A stretch of 64,000 nt of DNA from Bacteroidota bacterium (GCA_021156365.1 JAJNDK010000008.1:186001-250000); one strand, 5' to 3'. Positions 45,201-53,903 are shown, counted from the stretch's first letter. Made by a program: numbers and translations. The notes: generated by a model from the letters alone, not told the origin.

Positions 45201-45942
45201 TGTAGAGCAATACACCGGTTAAAGGCACGAGGTAATTGTTTTGTTCCTCCGGTGTCCAGTATTCTGTCATCTTCTGAAATGCTTCCTGTCCGAAAGGCTC
45301 AAGGATAGCAGCCAGCGTTTTATTATCGATATCTGAAGTGATCGTATCGGTGATCGAACGGATCACCAGCAATATGATACTAAAGAGGTAGGCCGTCATA
45401 CTGCTGCGTGTGTAGGTAGTGAGGGCAAAGAAAATGATCCCTAACAACAACACATTCGGCATAGTGAACAGCACAAAAGGCTCCAGGAAATTGATAAGGT
45501 CCAGCGGACCCACAGCCGGATTTCCGATACCGAACACACAACCAAGGTAGTAACCGAGTATTTGCGAAAGAAAAACGAAAAGACCAATGCAATACGCTCC
45601 GAAGAAACGACCGAAGAAATAAGCGGATTTTTTGATCGGTTTCGTATAAAAAAGCGAATGGGTATTGTATTCGTAATCCTTTTGTATCGCTGTAGCCATT
45701 ATAGCAACGAGGATCACACTGTTCACCAGCCCGAAGATATTCTGGTTAAGACCAACCAAAATACCCGTAACAGATGCAGCAGAAGTAACCAGGATATTGG
45801 AGTCGCCGCTTGCAATCGGAATAACACCTGAAAAGATCATCCCGAACAACAGGTAAATGATAAAGAATATCCCGAAAAAGATATAGGTAGAGGGCTTTTT
45901 GAAACCCTGCTTTAATTCAAAAAGAAAAATTGATTTGAACAT
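42226..45942 (-). CDS. ABC-2 type permease fused to an M1-family (gluzincin) peptidase
   Basis: 1238 residues. The N-terminal ~570 residues hold two ABC-2-type membrane blocks (for example YIFFGIFFIIYLLFGMIFSG, FFLIICALGAAMMFVISQF), each followed by further helices. A short linker and helix (AMALSFVVAVGIGSYIYYNI) lead to an extracytoplasmic M1 peptidase domain from ~640. Its zinc site is HEVAHQWW (His953, Glu954, His957) with Glu977 in LMSETMSQ; the spacing is one residue longer than the usual HExxH-x18-E. Its ATPase partner is encoded 8 bp upstream. This fusion occurs in other Bacteroidota, but its transported or cleaved substrate is unknown. Confidence 0.88.
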   Translation of the reverse strand: MFKSIFLFELKQGFKKPSTYIFFGIFFIIYLLFGMIFSGVIPIASGDSNILVTSAASVTGILVGLNQNIFGLVNSVILVAIMATAIQKDYEYNTHSLFYTKPIKKSAYFFGRFFGAYCIGLFVFLSQILGYYLGCVFGIGNPAVGPLDLINFLEPFVLFTMPNVLLLGIIFFALTTYTRSSMTAYLFSIILLVIRSITDTITSDIDNKTLAAILEPFGQEAFQKMTEYWTPEEQNNYLVPLTGVLLYNRILWIGIALLITFLSYRGFSFSQFLTPFVWFKKKVKESLSPASTQLQSLSDLPQVGRDFSLKASWKQLFYLASFEFKKMTKSVFFLIICALGAAMMFVISQFTGAIYGTQTFPVTYQILEAVAGIFQFFILILIIFFSGTIIWRDRDNKVDELVGTTPVNNQVLFFSKYLGLIYTTGALMLVVMLTGIVIQLSQGYADVEPLHYIKELLGFRLVGMMIVIGLCLFIQVLLPNKYLAFFICVIPILATTALFGLLEWNNNLYIFNSSGPGLQYSDMNKYGHRVFTFFIFKTYWLSIVLFLSFLALKFYARGKEKGLRARYRLSKHSSSKGLRIAMALSFVVAVGIGSYIYYNIKVLNKYTTPKQLEALQADFEKHYKKYEKIPQLRIVESNVKVNIYPDERSMDASGFFWLKNKHAKAVDTLIINYDTDINYKKLSVGGGYAKIVEDTDVGFRVWKLNKPVAPGDSVKLEFEIDKVPHGFQNNTPELLVVYNGTFFNSSVFPSIGYNDAAELTENSARKKYGLKKKPRMADVNDSLARMNTYISGDADWIRFEAVVSTNGDQTAIAPGYLQKQWTENGRNFFHYKMDSPILNFYSFLSARYEVKKDKWNNPADPSKPVAIEIYYQKGHEYNLDRMIKGIKKSLDYYTKNFSPYQHRQVRILEFPRYATFAQSFPNTIPFSEGIGFIAKIDEKDEKSIDYPFYVTAHEVAHQWWAHQVIGGNVQGGTLMSETMSQYSALMVMEQEYGKAAMKKFLEYEMNTYLTGRATERKKELPLMLCENQQYIHYNKGSVVMYALKDYIGEDTLNAALRRYIKKVAFQEPMYTNSVEFISFLKAATPDSMKYLITDMFETITIYENYIKDLSYTPTNDGKYSVKLTLGSVKFKVDSLGKQKTAPVGADYIDVGIFAEKIENGKTKDKELFLKKVKMDKDVKTFEFVVNEKPVKAGIDPYGKLIDRKPDNNKWNFGSKPPKVSTAAGNDNMMLMLGGGGED

Positions 45943-45950
45943 AGAGTTTC

Positions 45951-46820
45951 TTAGTTTTTAGTGATATGAGAAAAATAAACATCTTCCAGATCAGGCGTCA
46001 CTGCATCAAATCCTGCTCCCGGGTTGTTATCGTTTTGCACATGTATAGCCAGCTTACCATCCACTACACGCGAATGGATCACATGCATATTCTTTCTGTA
46101 GTCACTTAGTTCTTCCTTATCGATATATTTTCTCCAGATCTTATTCTTAATAGTGTCTATTGACTGGTCAGGAGTTCCTTCAAATAAAATAGTTCCCTGG
46201 TTCATAACTACCATTTTTTTACAAAGGTTCTTAACGTCTTCTACAATGTGTGTGGAAAGGATCACGATCACGTTTTCACCGATCTCACTCAACAGGTTAT
46301 GGAAACGGTTACGCTCCATCGGATCAAGTCCGGCTGTCGGCTCATCCACGATCACCAGCTTCGGGTTGCCCAATAAGGCCTGTGCGATACCAAAACGCTG
46401 GCGCATACCACCCGAGTACTCACTGATATTGCGTTTACGGGCATCATACAAATTCGTCTGGTTCAAAAGTGCATCCACGATCTCCGTACGCTCTTTCTTG
46501 TTGCTGATCCCTTTCAGAACGGCAAAATGAGTAAGCATATCCAGCGCCGTCACCTTCGGATAAAAACCAAAATCCTGTGGCAGATACCCAAGCACCTTGC
46601 GCAGCTCATCTTTCTGCTTTAACACATTGATATCGCCCAGCATAATGGATCCGGTATCCGGTTCCTGCAAGGTAGCAATGGTACGCATCAGGGAAGATTT
46701 ACCGGCCCCGTTAGGTCCCAGCATACCAAACATTCCGCGTTCAATGGTCAGGTTAATGTTGTTGAGTGCTTTTACCCCGTTAGGGTATTGCTTGGTTACA
46801 TTTTCAATTTTCAGTTCCAT
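45951..46820 (-). CDS. ABC transporter ATP-binding protein
   Basis: 289 residues. Walker A is LGPNGAGKSSLMR, the signature ISEYSGGMRQRFGIAQALLGN, Walker B KLVIVDEPTAGLDP and the switch His lies in ILSTHIVED. QDFGFYPKVTALDML is the Q-loop region. The C-terminal ~70 residues are a family-specific extension. It is the first gene of a two-gene operon with the permease/peptidase fusion and energises it. A minus-strand -7 element lies 29 bp upstream. Confidence 0.95.
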   Translation of the reverse strand: MELKIENVTKQYPNGVKALNNINLTIERGMFGMLGPNGAGKSSLMRTIATLQEPDTGSIMLGDINVLKQKDELRKVLGYLPQDFGFYPKVTALDMLTHFAVLKGISNKKERTEIVDALLNQTNLYDARKRNISEYSGGMRQRFGIAQALLGNPKLVIVDEPTAGLDPMERNRFHNLLSEIGENVIVILSTHIVEDVKNLCKKMVVMNQGTILFEGTPDQSIDTIKNKIWRKYIDKEELSDYRKNMHVIHSRVVDGKLAIHVQNDNNPGAGFDAVTPDLEDVYFSHITKN

Positions 46821-46849
46821 ATTCTTTTTTGTATGAGGTTCCTAAAGTA

Positions 46850-46857
46850 CAAACATA
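46850..46857 (-). promoter_or_regulatory. -7 element TATGTTTG (minus strand)
   Basis: CAAACATA on the plus strand is the complement of TATGTTTG and lies 29 bp upstream of the ABC ATPase gene. Confidence 0.45.
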
Positions 46858-47039
46858 TGACGAACAGCAAAGAAAAATGTTACAAACGGTTTTTTTTCCT
46901 TTCTCAGATGAAATTCAGCCCGGTTTTGCTCAAAATTACCCGGCTTTGGGTACATAAAATACGTACTGGCACGGATGCAAAAAAATGTTAATCCGCCGCA
47001 CCTTTGTCATGATAAAACAACCCTTATTAATTACTTAAC

Positions 47040-47768
47040 ATGATCAACAAGAAACTACTAATTGCTTTATTAGCCTTCCTCAGCGTAGGAATGTATGCAC
47101 AGGTAGGTTTTAACTGTCAGTTTGTTCCCGGCCTGCAGGTGGGAAGTGTAAAAGTTAAAACCGATAATACCAGACTTAAAGACTACAAGTTCGGAGCAGC
47201 TCTCCCCATTTTCATGATCGACCGGATCAAGACGAAATGGTACACCAACCTGGAGATGAACGCCTTGTATTATGCCACCACCCAGGTAAACAACGTAAAT
47301 GCCGGAAAAGTAAAAATTGCAAAAACGGAAGGCGCTTATATTGCCGGACGATTGGGATACGGATTCGGCAAAGGAGATGCGATGCGCGTGGGCCCGAATA
47401 TCAATTTAGGCTGGGGCGCTTCCAACCTTGATTCCAGCAAAAGAACACTGAACGTGCCCAGCTATTATACTATTGGCGGAGGTGTCTTTTTCTATCAGAA
47501 AATCGGCAGCCGTATCCGCGCCATGGCAAAAGTGGGATATGAAAAATACAAAAACAAAAGCGCGAACGACAATGTGAAAGGGCTTTCCGGAAGCGGAATT
47601 TATATGGAAGGTACTGTTGCTTACAATGTCTATCAGAAATTCGGTTTAGCAGTAATGCCTGCCTTTTATTCCAAAAAATTCTCCTATAACTACGGCGGCG
47701 AAGCCGTATCAACCAATGCCAAGGTAAGATCACTTTTTCTGCGCATCGGATTTGTAAAATTCTTCTAA
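47040..47768 (+). CDS. Outer-membrane beta-barrel-like protein
   Basis: 242 residues with a signal peptide (MINKKLLIALLAFLSVGMYAQ). The mature part alternates polar and aromatic/hydrophobic residues (KWYTNLEMNALYYATTQVNN, AYIAGRLGYGFG, MAKVGYEKYK) and ends VRSLFLRIGFVKFF, the C-terminal Phe pattern of outer-membrane barrels. By eye 8-10 strands are likely. Its role is unknown. A second exported protein gene follows 20 bp downstream, so the two are probably co-expressed. The 219-bp upstream gap shows no convincing gene. Confidence 0.75.
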   Translation: MINKKLLIALLAFLSVGMYAQVGFNCQFVPGLQVGSVKVKTDNTRLKDYKFGAALPIFMIDRIKTKWYTNLEMNALYYATTQVNNVNAGKVKIAKTEGAYIAGRLGYGFGKGDAMRVGPNINLGWGASNLDSSKRTLNVPSYYTIGGGVFFYQKIGSRIRAMAKVGYEKYKNKSANDNVKGLSGSGIYMEGTVAYNVYQKFGLAVMPAFYSKKFSYNYGGEAVSTNAKVRSLFLRIGFVKFF

Positions 47769-47788
47769 CCACCTAAAGAAAATAAACC

Positions 47789-48847
47789 ATGAAAAAAATA
47801 TTTTATAGCGCAATTATTTTAATGGCTGTATCTTTTGGTGCAGGATTAAAAGCGCAAAGTGTAACATACAGGGTACAAAAAGATGATCCCTATGATGTTA
47901 AAAACCTTACAGTTGCTGTCGATCCATTGTTCTTCGATCTTAACGGTGAGAACGGGTATGCTTTCGGCTGGGGAGCCCGCGCCAACTGGCTGATGGGAAA
48001 AAGACTGGATATCAACTTCGATATGAGAACGGGGTTTGGAACCCAGGGCTACAACAAATCGGATAAGTTCAATAACACCCGCAATTACTTCTATACGGAA
48101 GGAAGCTTAGCGCTCACCCTGAGCCACAAAACAAGATCAAACAATGTGCGGGTGATCCTGAGCCAGTCTTCTTATTCATCCGGTGGTTATACTTACACCA
48201 ACACCAAATCGATCACTGTTCCGGCCGAATCGCGTCATATCGTTGCTTTAAGAGGCGGTATGTACCAGATGACCAACAGTATCAACATGACCAAAGTGTT
48301 TGACGACAGTTTGCTGATGTTCACCAACAAATCTACCGGAACCGAATTCAGTATGCAAAACAACAGCGATACCATTGCATTTATTCCCAATACTATGGGA
48401 AGAAACGGAAACGGTGACCTGTACGGTGGCTATGCATCCACTGCCATTTTCGCAGGATTCAATTTTAAAACCATCCGCCAGCTGATCATTGATGTAGATG
48501 GCTATGGCCTCCGTTCTAACCAGGTATACTCCGACTTTTATGTGGATTGTATTTTCTCGCCGGTGATTGCACTTAAAAATTACAAAGCTGTTGCCAAAAA
48601 TGGTAAGGAATATGAATACGATCTGAAATACGAAGGTGGTAAGCGTGCGATCGGATGGAGAGCTGGATGGTATTTCCGTAAACCGAAAGACCAGGGATTC
48701 AGCTACCGTTGGGAATTCGGCCAAAGACCGGGCTTCAAATCCTACAACCCGGAAAAAAAATCGATCAATTTCAGGAATTGGTACACGATGCTCACCTTCG
48801 GATTATACATCCCGCTGAAAGTGAAACCTATTGCCACAGAAGACTAA
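47789..48847 (+). CDS. Outer-membrane beta-barrel-like protein, paired with the preceding gene
   Basis: 352 residues with a signal peptide (MKKIFYSAIILMAVSFGAGL, cleavage near KAQS). Strand-like segments such as YAFGWGARANWLMGKRLDI, ALTLSHKTRSNNVRVILS and NWYTMLTFGLYIPLKVKP dominate. An R-Y-W-E-F-G-Q segment near the end fits a membrane strand. No named family is recognised. It lies 20 bp after a barrel-like gene, which suggests a two-component envelope structure or related paralogues (inference). Confidence 0.7.
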   Translation: MKKIFYSAIILMAVSFGAGLKAQSVTYRVQKDDPYDVKNLTVAVDPLFFDLNGENGYAFGWGARANWLMGKRLDINFDMRTGFGTQGYNKSDKFNNTRNYFYTEGSLALTLSHKTRSNNVRVILSQSSYSSGGYTYTNTKSITVPAESRHIVALRGGMYQMTNSINMTKVFDDSLLMFTNKSTGTEFSMQNNSDTIAFIPNTMGRNGNGDLYGGYASTAIFAGFNFKTIRQLIIDVDGYGLRSNQVYSDFYVDCIFSPVIALKNYKAVAKNGKEYEYDLKYEGGKRAIGWRAGWYFRKPKDQGFSYRWEFGQRPGFKSYNPEKKSINFRNWYTMLTFGLYIPLKVKPIATED

Positions 48848-48889
48848 TTTCAGCATTTGATTTTAACCTAACCTAACCCTTAGCAGAAA

Positions 48890-48927
48890 AAAGAGCAGCT
48901 CATTTCGGGTTGCTCTTTCTGTTTTTC
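48890..48927 (+). terminator. Terminator after the outer-membrane pair
   Basis: AAAGAGCA pairs with TGCTCTTT over a 13-nt loop and is followed by CTGTTTTT. Confidence 0.65.
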
Positions 48928-48929
48928 TG

Positions 48930-48937
48930 TATGTTTG
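48930..48937 (+). promoter_or_regulatory. -7 element TATGTTTG
   Basis: TATGTTTG ends 15 bp before the Nif3 gene ATG, immediately after the preceding terminator. Confidence 0.5.
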
Positions 48938-48952
48938 TAAGAAAACGGATCC

Positions 48953-50047
48953 ATGCTTATCAAAGATATTCTACAATGCCTCGAAACCTTTGCGCCGCTG
49001 AGCTACCAGGAAAGTTATGACAACTCCGGTCTGCTCGTAGGGAACAGGAATGCCGAAGCCACTTCTGCCCTGCTCTGCCTCGATGTAACAGAGGACATTC
49101 TCGATGAGGCCATTTCCCTGAAATGCAACCTGATCATTGCCCATCACCCGGTCGTTTTTTCGGGCCTCAAAAAGATAACCGGCAATAATTTTGTGGAACG
49201 GGTGATCATCAAAGCGATCAAAAACGATATTGCCATATACGCCTGTCATACCAATATTGACAATGTGAAGGCAGGGGTGAATAAAAAAATAGCCGACAAA
49301 TTAGGACTGAAAAACCAAAAGATCCTGAGCCCGAAAAACGGGGTCCTTCAAAAATTGGAAACCTTTGTCCCGGAAGAGCAGGCAGCACAAGTGCGACAGG
49401 CCCTCTTTGCAGCCGGCTGCGGGAATATCGGCAATTACAGCGAATGTAGCTTCAGTTCGGAAGGCATGGGCACTTTCCGGGGAAATGAGGAAAGCAATCC
49501 GGTAGTGGGAACTAAAGGCATTTCTGAAAAAGCAAAAGAGATCAAAGTGGAAGTGGTCTTCGAAAAAAACCGGCAATCTGCTGTGATCCAGGCACTAAAA
49601 CAGTCCCATCCCTATGAAGAAATTGCGTATTACATCCATAGCCTCGACAATTACCTGCAAACCATCGGTGCCGGAATGATAGGCGAGCTGGAAACGGAGG
49701 AAGAACTGTTTGCTTTCCTGGAACGGGTGAAAACCACATTCCGGGTACCGGTTGTAAAACATACGGCGGCGGTAGGGAAAATTGTCAGGAAAATAGCCCT
49801 TTGTGGGGGTTCGGGCAGCTTTTTGTTAAAAGATGCTATCCGAAGCGGGGCCGACCTTTTCCTGACCGCTGATTTCAAGTATCACCAATTCTTTGACGCT
49901 GAGAACAAGATAGTTATATGTGACATCGGGCACTACGAAACGGAGCAGTTTAGCCCCGAAATATTTTATGAGGTAATTAGCAAAAAATTTCCTACATTTG
50001 CCCTCCATTTATCAAAAGTTAATACGAATCCGATAAATTATTTTTAA
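48953..50047 (+). CDS. Nif3-like dinuclear metal-centre protein (YbgI/YqfO type)
   Basis: 364 residues. IIAHHPVVFSGLKKI with CHTNIDNVKAG gives the His/Asp metal ligands, and the C-terminal GSGSFLLKDAIRSGADLFLTADFKYHQF and DIGHYETEQF supply the rest. The central ~130-residue insertion (KLETFVPEEQAAQVRQALF to HPYEEIAYYIHSL) is the PII-like domain of the long YqfO form. Such proteins assemble as hexameric toroids; GTP cyclohydrolase activity has been proposed for some. It forms an operon with the zinc-ribbon gene, 3 bp apart, a conserved bacterial pairing. Confidence 0.93.
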   Translation: MLIKDILQCLETFAPLSYQESYDNSGLLVGNRNAEATSALLCLDVTEDILDEAISLKCNLIIAHHPVVFSGLKKITGNNFVERVIIKAIKNDIAIYACHTNIDNVKAGVNKKIADKLGLKNQKILSPKNGVLQKLETFVPEEQAAQVRQALFAAGCGNIGNYSECSFSSEGMGTFRGNEESNPVVGTKGISEKAKEIKVEVVFEKNRQSAVIQALKQSHPYEEIAYYIHSLDNYLQTIGAGMIGELETEEELFAFLERVKTTFRVPVVKHTAAVGKIVRKIALCGGSGSFLLKDAIRSGADLFLTADFKYHQFFDAENKIVICDIGHYETEQFSPEIFYEVISKKFPTFALHLSKVNTNPINYF

Positions 50048-50050
50048 AAC

Positions 50051-50812
50051 ATGGCAAAAGCAACGATTAAAGAGAAAGTTGACACCTCAGTAGAAGAAAA
50101 ATTAAAAGCACTTTACGAACTTCAATTGATCGACAGTAAAATCGACCGGTTGAGAATTATTCGCGGAGAATTGCCTCTGGAAGTGCAGGATTTGGAGGAT
50201 GTTGTTGCAGGCCTTGAAACCCGTTTCGGAAGCTTCTCGGAAGAAGTGAAAGAAATGGAACAGCAGATCACGGACAAAACCAACGCGATCAAAGATCACA
50301 AAGCAAATATCAAAAAATACGAAGCACAGCTCGGGAAAGTGAAGAACAACCGTGAGTACGATGCGATCACAAAAGAAGTTGAGTTCCAGAACCTGGAGAT
50401 CCAATTGTGTGAAAAACGTATCAAAGAATTTAAAGCCCAGATCTCTGCCAAAGAAGAATTTCTGAACAAAGCAGAAGACGATCTGAAAGATAAAAAGAAA
50501 GACCTGAAAGTAAAACGCTCAGAGCTGGACGAGATCATCGAAGAAACGCAGAAAGAAGAAGAAGACCTGGTAAAGGATTCGGAAAAGCGTTCCAAAGCGA
50601 TCGAAGCCCGTTTGATCAATGCTTACAAACGTATCCGCAGCAACTCCAGAAATGGTCTGGCTGTAGTTCCGATCGAGCGTGATGCCTGCGGAGGTTGCTT
50701 CAACAAGATCCCGCCTCAGCGTCAGTTAGACATCAAAACACACAAAAAGATCATAGTGTGTGAGCATTGCGGACGTGTACTGGTAGATCCGAACATCATT
50801 ACGGAAGAATAA
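50051..50812 (+). CDS. CT398-like coiled-coil protein with C-terminal zinc ribbon
   Basis: 253 residues. A long helical hairpin (~15-195; Lys/Glu-rich, for example EEVKEMEQQITDKTNAIKDH) precedes a C4 zinc ribbon with CGGCFNKIPPQ and CEHCGRVL. The block VKNNREYDAITKEVEFQN is the family signature at the hairpin. It lies 3 bp after the Nif3-like gene, as in many bacteria. It may act in RNA metabolism or flagella/secretion-related complexes in other species; the role here is unknown. Confidence 0.92.
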   Translation: MAKATIKEKVDTSVEEKLKALYELQLIDSKIDRLRIIRGELPLEVQDLEDVVAGLETRFGSFSEEVKEMEQQITDKTNAIKDHKANIKKYEAQLGKVKNNREYDAITKEVEFQNLEIQLCEKRIKEFKAQISAKEEFLNKAEDDLKDKKKDLKVKRSELDEIIEETQKEEEDLVKDSEKRSKAIEARLINAYKRIRSNSRNGLAVVPIERDACGGCFNKIPPQRQLDIKTHKKIIVCEHCGRVLVDPNIITEE

Positions 50813-50865
50813 AAACTGCATTCCGTTCATTTATGAACGGGTTGTTGAAAAAATAACATAATTTA

Positions 50866-50896
50866 AGCCCTGTTATCCCACATAACAGGGCTTTTT
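50866..50896 (+). terminator. Terminator after the Nif3 operon
   Basis: AGCCCTGTTAT pairs perfectly with ATAACAGGGCT over 5 nt and is followed by TTTTT. A second small hairpin (CCGTTCAT/ATGAACGG) sits at 50823-50840. Confidence 0.9.
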
Positions 50897-50939
50897 GCTG
50901 GGTTTTGGTCAGGTCGTCCGGCATGGATTTCGTACCTTT

Positions 50940-52022
50940 ATGGGAATGAAAAATGCCTTTAAGAACCTTCTTAACTTAAGAACACTCAAACAAACAGGAA
51001 TTGTTTTGGGTAGTCTTGTCCTCTTTTCCTTCCTCGTCAGTTTTTTCTCCTATGCCTTCAGCAACAATCTGAGTGAGAAGCAGGAAGATTACATGAATTC
51101 CAATTACCGGATCTTTGGCCTCAACATTCCGAAAAACCTCAACTTTGCGGGTGAGCGGGTCCCACAGAACGATTTCAGCATCAAAGAAAGCCTCGACCGG
51201 GAATTCCTGACCAATACCTACTGGCAATCCAATGCCCTGCTGCTTTTTAAACGAGCCAACCGCTGGTTCCCGGTGATCGAGCCCATTTTGAAAAAGAACA
51301 ATATTCCCGACGATTTTAAATACGTGGCCCTGATCGAGAGTCACCTCACCAATGCGGTTTCCCCTGCAGGCGCTACGGGCTTCTGGCAGTTCGTGGAGCC
51401 TACGGCAAAGAATTACGGACTGGAGATCAATTCCGATATAGATGAGCGCTACAACGTGGAGAAATCAACCCAGGCCGCCTGCCAGTATTTTAAGGATGCC
51501 TATGCAAAATTCGGTAACTGGACCCTCGTAGCAGCTTCCTATAACCTCGGGATGGGTGGAATTGAGAACCAGCTGAAAAGACAGCAGGCCGATAACTATT
51601 ACGACCTGCTACTGAACGAAGAGACAGGAAGATATGTATACAGGGTGCTTGCCCTGAAAACCATCCTTCAAAACCCCAAAGGCTTCGGTTTCGAGATCCG
51701 CAAAAAAGACCTCTATCACCGGATCCCGACCACTACCTTGAAAGTGGACAGCAGCATCACCGACCTGGCCGGATTTGCCATCAACAAAGGTTTTAATTAC
51801 AAAGTACTGAAGCTGTTCAATCCCTGGCTGCGGAGCGCTACCCTGCCAAACCCCGAAAAGAAAATGTACCTCATCCAGTTCCCGAAAAAAGAATACCTGC
51901 AAAAAGCCTTTGATGAGATAGAAGCCGACTCCTTAAAGAATGCGCTGAAGCTGGATTCTTCTTCCTATTACAATCCGAAGGACACAACGGCGATTCCAAA
52001 AAAACAGGAGCAAACGAAATAA
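50940..52022 (+). CDS. MltD-like membrane-bound lytic murein transglycosylase
   Basis: 360 residues from the ATG at 50940; 50946 is an equally good ATG, and an upstream TTG at 50895 lies in the terminator. A membrane helix (GIVLGSLVLFSFLVSFFSYAF) anchors it. The SLT domain contains KYVALIESHLTNAVSPAGAT with the catalytic Glu133, GFWQFVEPTAKNYGL, and ASYNLGMGGIENQL. It cleaves peptidoglycan to anhydro-muropeptides in the periplasm. The C-terminal ~100 residues (PTTTLKVDSSITDLAGFA) are a LysM-like or family-specific tail. Confidence 0.92.
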   Translation: MGMKNAFKNLLNLRTLKQTGIVLGSLVLFSFLVSFFSYAFSNNLSEKQEDYMNSNYRIFGLNIPKNLNFAGERVPQNDFSIKESLDREFLTNTYWQSNALLLFKRANRWFPVIEPILKKNNIPDDFKYVALIESHLTNAVSPAGATGFWQFVEPTAKNYGLEINSDIDERYNVEKSTQAACQYFKDAYAKFGNWTLVAASYNLGMGGIENQLKRQQADNYYDLLLNEETGRYVYRVLALKTILQNPKGFGFEIRKKDLYHRIPTTTLKVDSSITDLAGFAINKGFNYKVLKLFNPWLRSATLPNPEKKMYLIQFPKKEYLQKAFDEIEADSLKNALKLDSSSYYNPKDTTAIPKKQEQTK

Positions 52023-52119
52023 CCGGGTGTTTTTGTCACAGATAACATAGTTCTTATCTTTATAGAATGAAATTGGCTTGTGATTTGTAATAAATGCTGC
52101 ATTCAAACGTTATAGTATA

Positions 52120-53046
52120 GTGATAAACCCTCTTTCCATACAAAAAGCTATCCGGCTTACATTCGCATTGCTGCTTTTTGTCCTTGTATCCGGCAATCTC
52201 GCAGCACAACAAACCTTGTCGGACAAAGACATCGTATACTTCAAAAAGCAGGAGCTCCGGCTCCAGGCACTTCAGAAAAAAATATACACGGCAAAAACGG
52301 ACTCACTGAAAATGGCACTGAACAAGGCTTTCCTTGAGCTCTGGGATACCACTTTAACTGCGGAGCTTTCCTTTTCTTTTCCGTTCGATTCGCTAAACCA
52401 GGTTGGACGCCTGATCTCGCCCGATAAGAATTTTCGGATCATCAACTGGAACATTGATAAAAAAGACGGCTCCCATTTATTTTTCGGATTCATTCAAACC
52501 TACGACAAACAAACAAAGAAATACAATGTAGAGAAACTGATCGATAAATCCGGAACGATCAAAAACCCGGAGACATTTATCGGTTCGCCTGAAAAATGGT
52601 TCGGTATGCTGTATTACGACATCATCAAAACAGACGATTATTACACCTTGCTGGCCTGGGACGGAAACGATAAGCTCACTTGCCGCAAATTCATCGATAT
52701 CATGTATTTCAAAGACAATGGTGATATTGTTTTCGGGAAAGATGTTTTCAAAATGCCGCAAAAAAATCCCCGGAGGGTTGTTTTCGAATATTCTGCAGAA
52801 CTGGTGATGTCCTTAAAATACCTCGACGACAAGGGCATGATCGTTTTTGACCACCTTGCTCCTAAAGATGAGTATATGATTGGCCAATACCAGTATTATG
52901 GTCCCGATTTCAGCTACGATGCCTACGACTTCAGCAAAGGTAAATGGAAGTTCATTGCAGATGTGGATGTAAAGAACCTGAAAGATAAAAACGATAATGC
53001 GAAACATAACAACCGGAAAGAAAAACCGATCTATGTTCCACATTGA
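52120..53046 (+). CDS. Exported protein of unknown function
   Basis: 308 residues from a GTG start; no ATG is available between the in-frame upstream stop (52081) and the signal peptide (SIQKAIRLTFALLLFVLVSG, cleavage near LAAQ). Repeated motifs in the mature part include YYDIIKTDDYYTLLAWDGND and CRKFIDIMYFKDNGDIVFG. This resembles a Bacteroidota family of periplasmic proteins of unknown function. A terminator follows 25 bp downstream. Confidence 0.75.
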   Translation: MINPLSIQKAIRLTFALLLFVLVSGNLAAQQTLSDKDIVYFKKQELRLQALQKKIYTAKTDSLKMALNKAFLELWDTTLTAELSFSFPFDSLNQVGRLISPDKNFRIINWNIDKKDGSHLFFGFIQTYDKQTKKYNVEKLIDKSGTIKNPETFIGSPEKWFGMLYYDIIKTDDYYTLLAWDGNDKLTCRKFIDIMYFKDNGDIVFGKDVFKMPQKNPRRVVFEYSAELVMSLKYLDDKGMIVFDHLAPKDEYMIGQYQYYGPDFSYDAYDFSKGKWKFIADVDVKNLKDKNDNAKHNNRKEKPIYVPH

Positions 53047-53070
53047 TCTTTACACTTTCCCGTTAAAAAG

Positions 53071-53104
53071 AAAATCCGCCCTGATAAAGAAGCGGATTTT
53101 TTTA
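53071..53104. terminator. Terminator between convergent genes
   Basis: AAAATCCGC pairs with GCGGATTTT over 12 nt with T-rich sequence beyond it, serving the exported-protein gene and possibly the ComA operon on the other strand. Confidence 0.85.
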
Positions 53105-53123
53105 TTGTATAATGTTTTTGCCA

Positions 53124-53903
53124 TTACGACTGCTGCAATTTCTCCGGCAGGTAATGAAAAAAGGTATCTCCGCGCAAGCCTATACGCAAGGTCTCCAGCG
53201 GGATCATGTCTTCGTGGCTGATATTGCCCACATTTACATTCGCTCCGAACAGTTTGATAAAATATACCTGTTGTGATTTCTGCGGTGTTTCCCAGATGAT
53301 ATTTTCAACCGGTACTTTGCTCGTGATCTTGTTTACCAGCATTACATGGGTACTTCCGTTCTTGTGAAAGATGCCCACATTTCCACTCTCACGTGCTTCT
53401 GCAATTACTTTGAATGCGCCTGCCTGCAATTCGGTGTTCATCATTTTCACCCATTTATTCGGATGAATGATGATGCCCTCTTCTTTAGAGCCAACTTCCG
53501 ATAATACGGTAAAGTTCTTCGCCAGCTTGCTGATGTATTCACATTTTTCATCGTGCGGCAATTCGATCGATCCGTCGGAAACCTCAGCGGCATCCAGTTT
53601 GAACTTATCCAGCAGTTTTTGGTATTCATCAAACTTACCACGGATCAGGAATGCTTCCAGCAACGTTCCGCCTAAGTAGACTTTCATATTCGCATCCTTG
53701 AAAAGCCTGATCTTTTCTTTCAAATTAGGTGTTACCAGTGAGGTACCGAAGCCGAACTTTACAAAATCAACCTTATCGCCGGCCATTTCGATCATGTCTT
53801 CGGCCTGCCTGGTGCTCATGCCTTTGTCCATAACCATAGTAATACCGCTTGTCCTGCTTTTTTTGGTCCTTTCGGGGAGATGATCTAATTCGAAATTGTA
53901 CAT
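53124..53903 (-). CDS. comA: Phosphosulfolactate synthase (ComA family)
   Basis: 259 residues. KVDFVKFGFGTSLVTPNLKEKI, VYLGGTLLEAFLIRGKFDEY, AAEVSDGSIELP, VLSEVGSKEEG and FGANVNVGNIS cover the TIM-barrel signature of ComA. ComA adds sulphite to phosphoenolpyruvate to make (R)-phosphosulfolactate, the entry step of coenzyme M synthesis in methanogens. Bacteroidota lack coenzyme M, so the product may feed a sulfonolipid or sulfolactate pathway (inference). It follows the TPR gene by 9 bp in one operon. Confidence 0.9.
   Translation of the reverse strand: MYNFELDHLPERTKKSRTSGITMVMDKGMSTRQAEDMIEMAGDKVDFVKFGFGTSLVTPNLKEKIRLFKDANMKVYLGGTLLEAFLIRGKFDEYQKLLDKFKLDAAEVSDGSIELPHDEKCEYISKLAKNFTVLSEVGSKEEGIIIHPNKWVKMMNTELQAGAFKVIAEARESGNVGIFHKNGSTHVMLVNKITSKVPVENIIWETPQKSQQVYFIKLFGANVNVGNISHEDMIPLETLRIGLRGDTFFHYLPEKLQQS

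Noticed and set aside
46788-46991. 67-residue plus-strand ORF before the outer-membrane gene
   Set aside because: Its first part overlaps the ABC ATPase start region and the composition is not protein-like.
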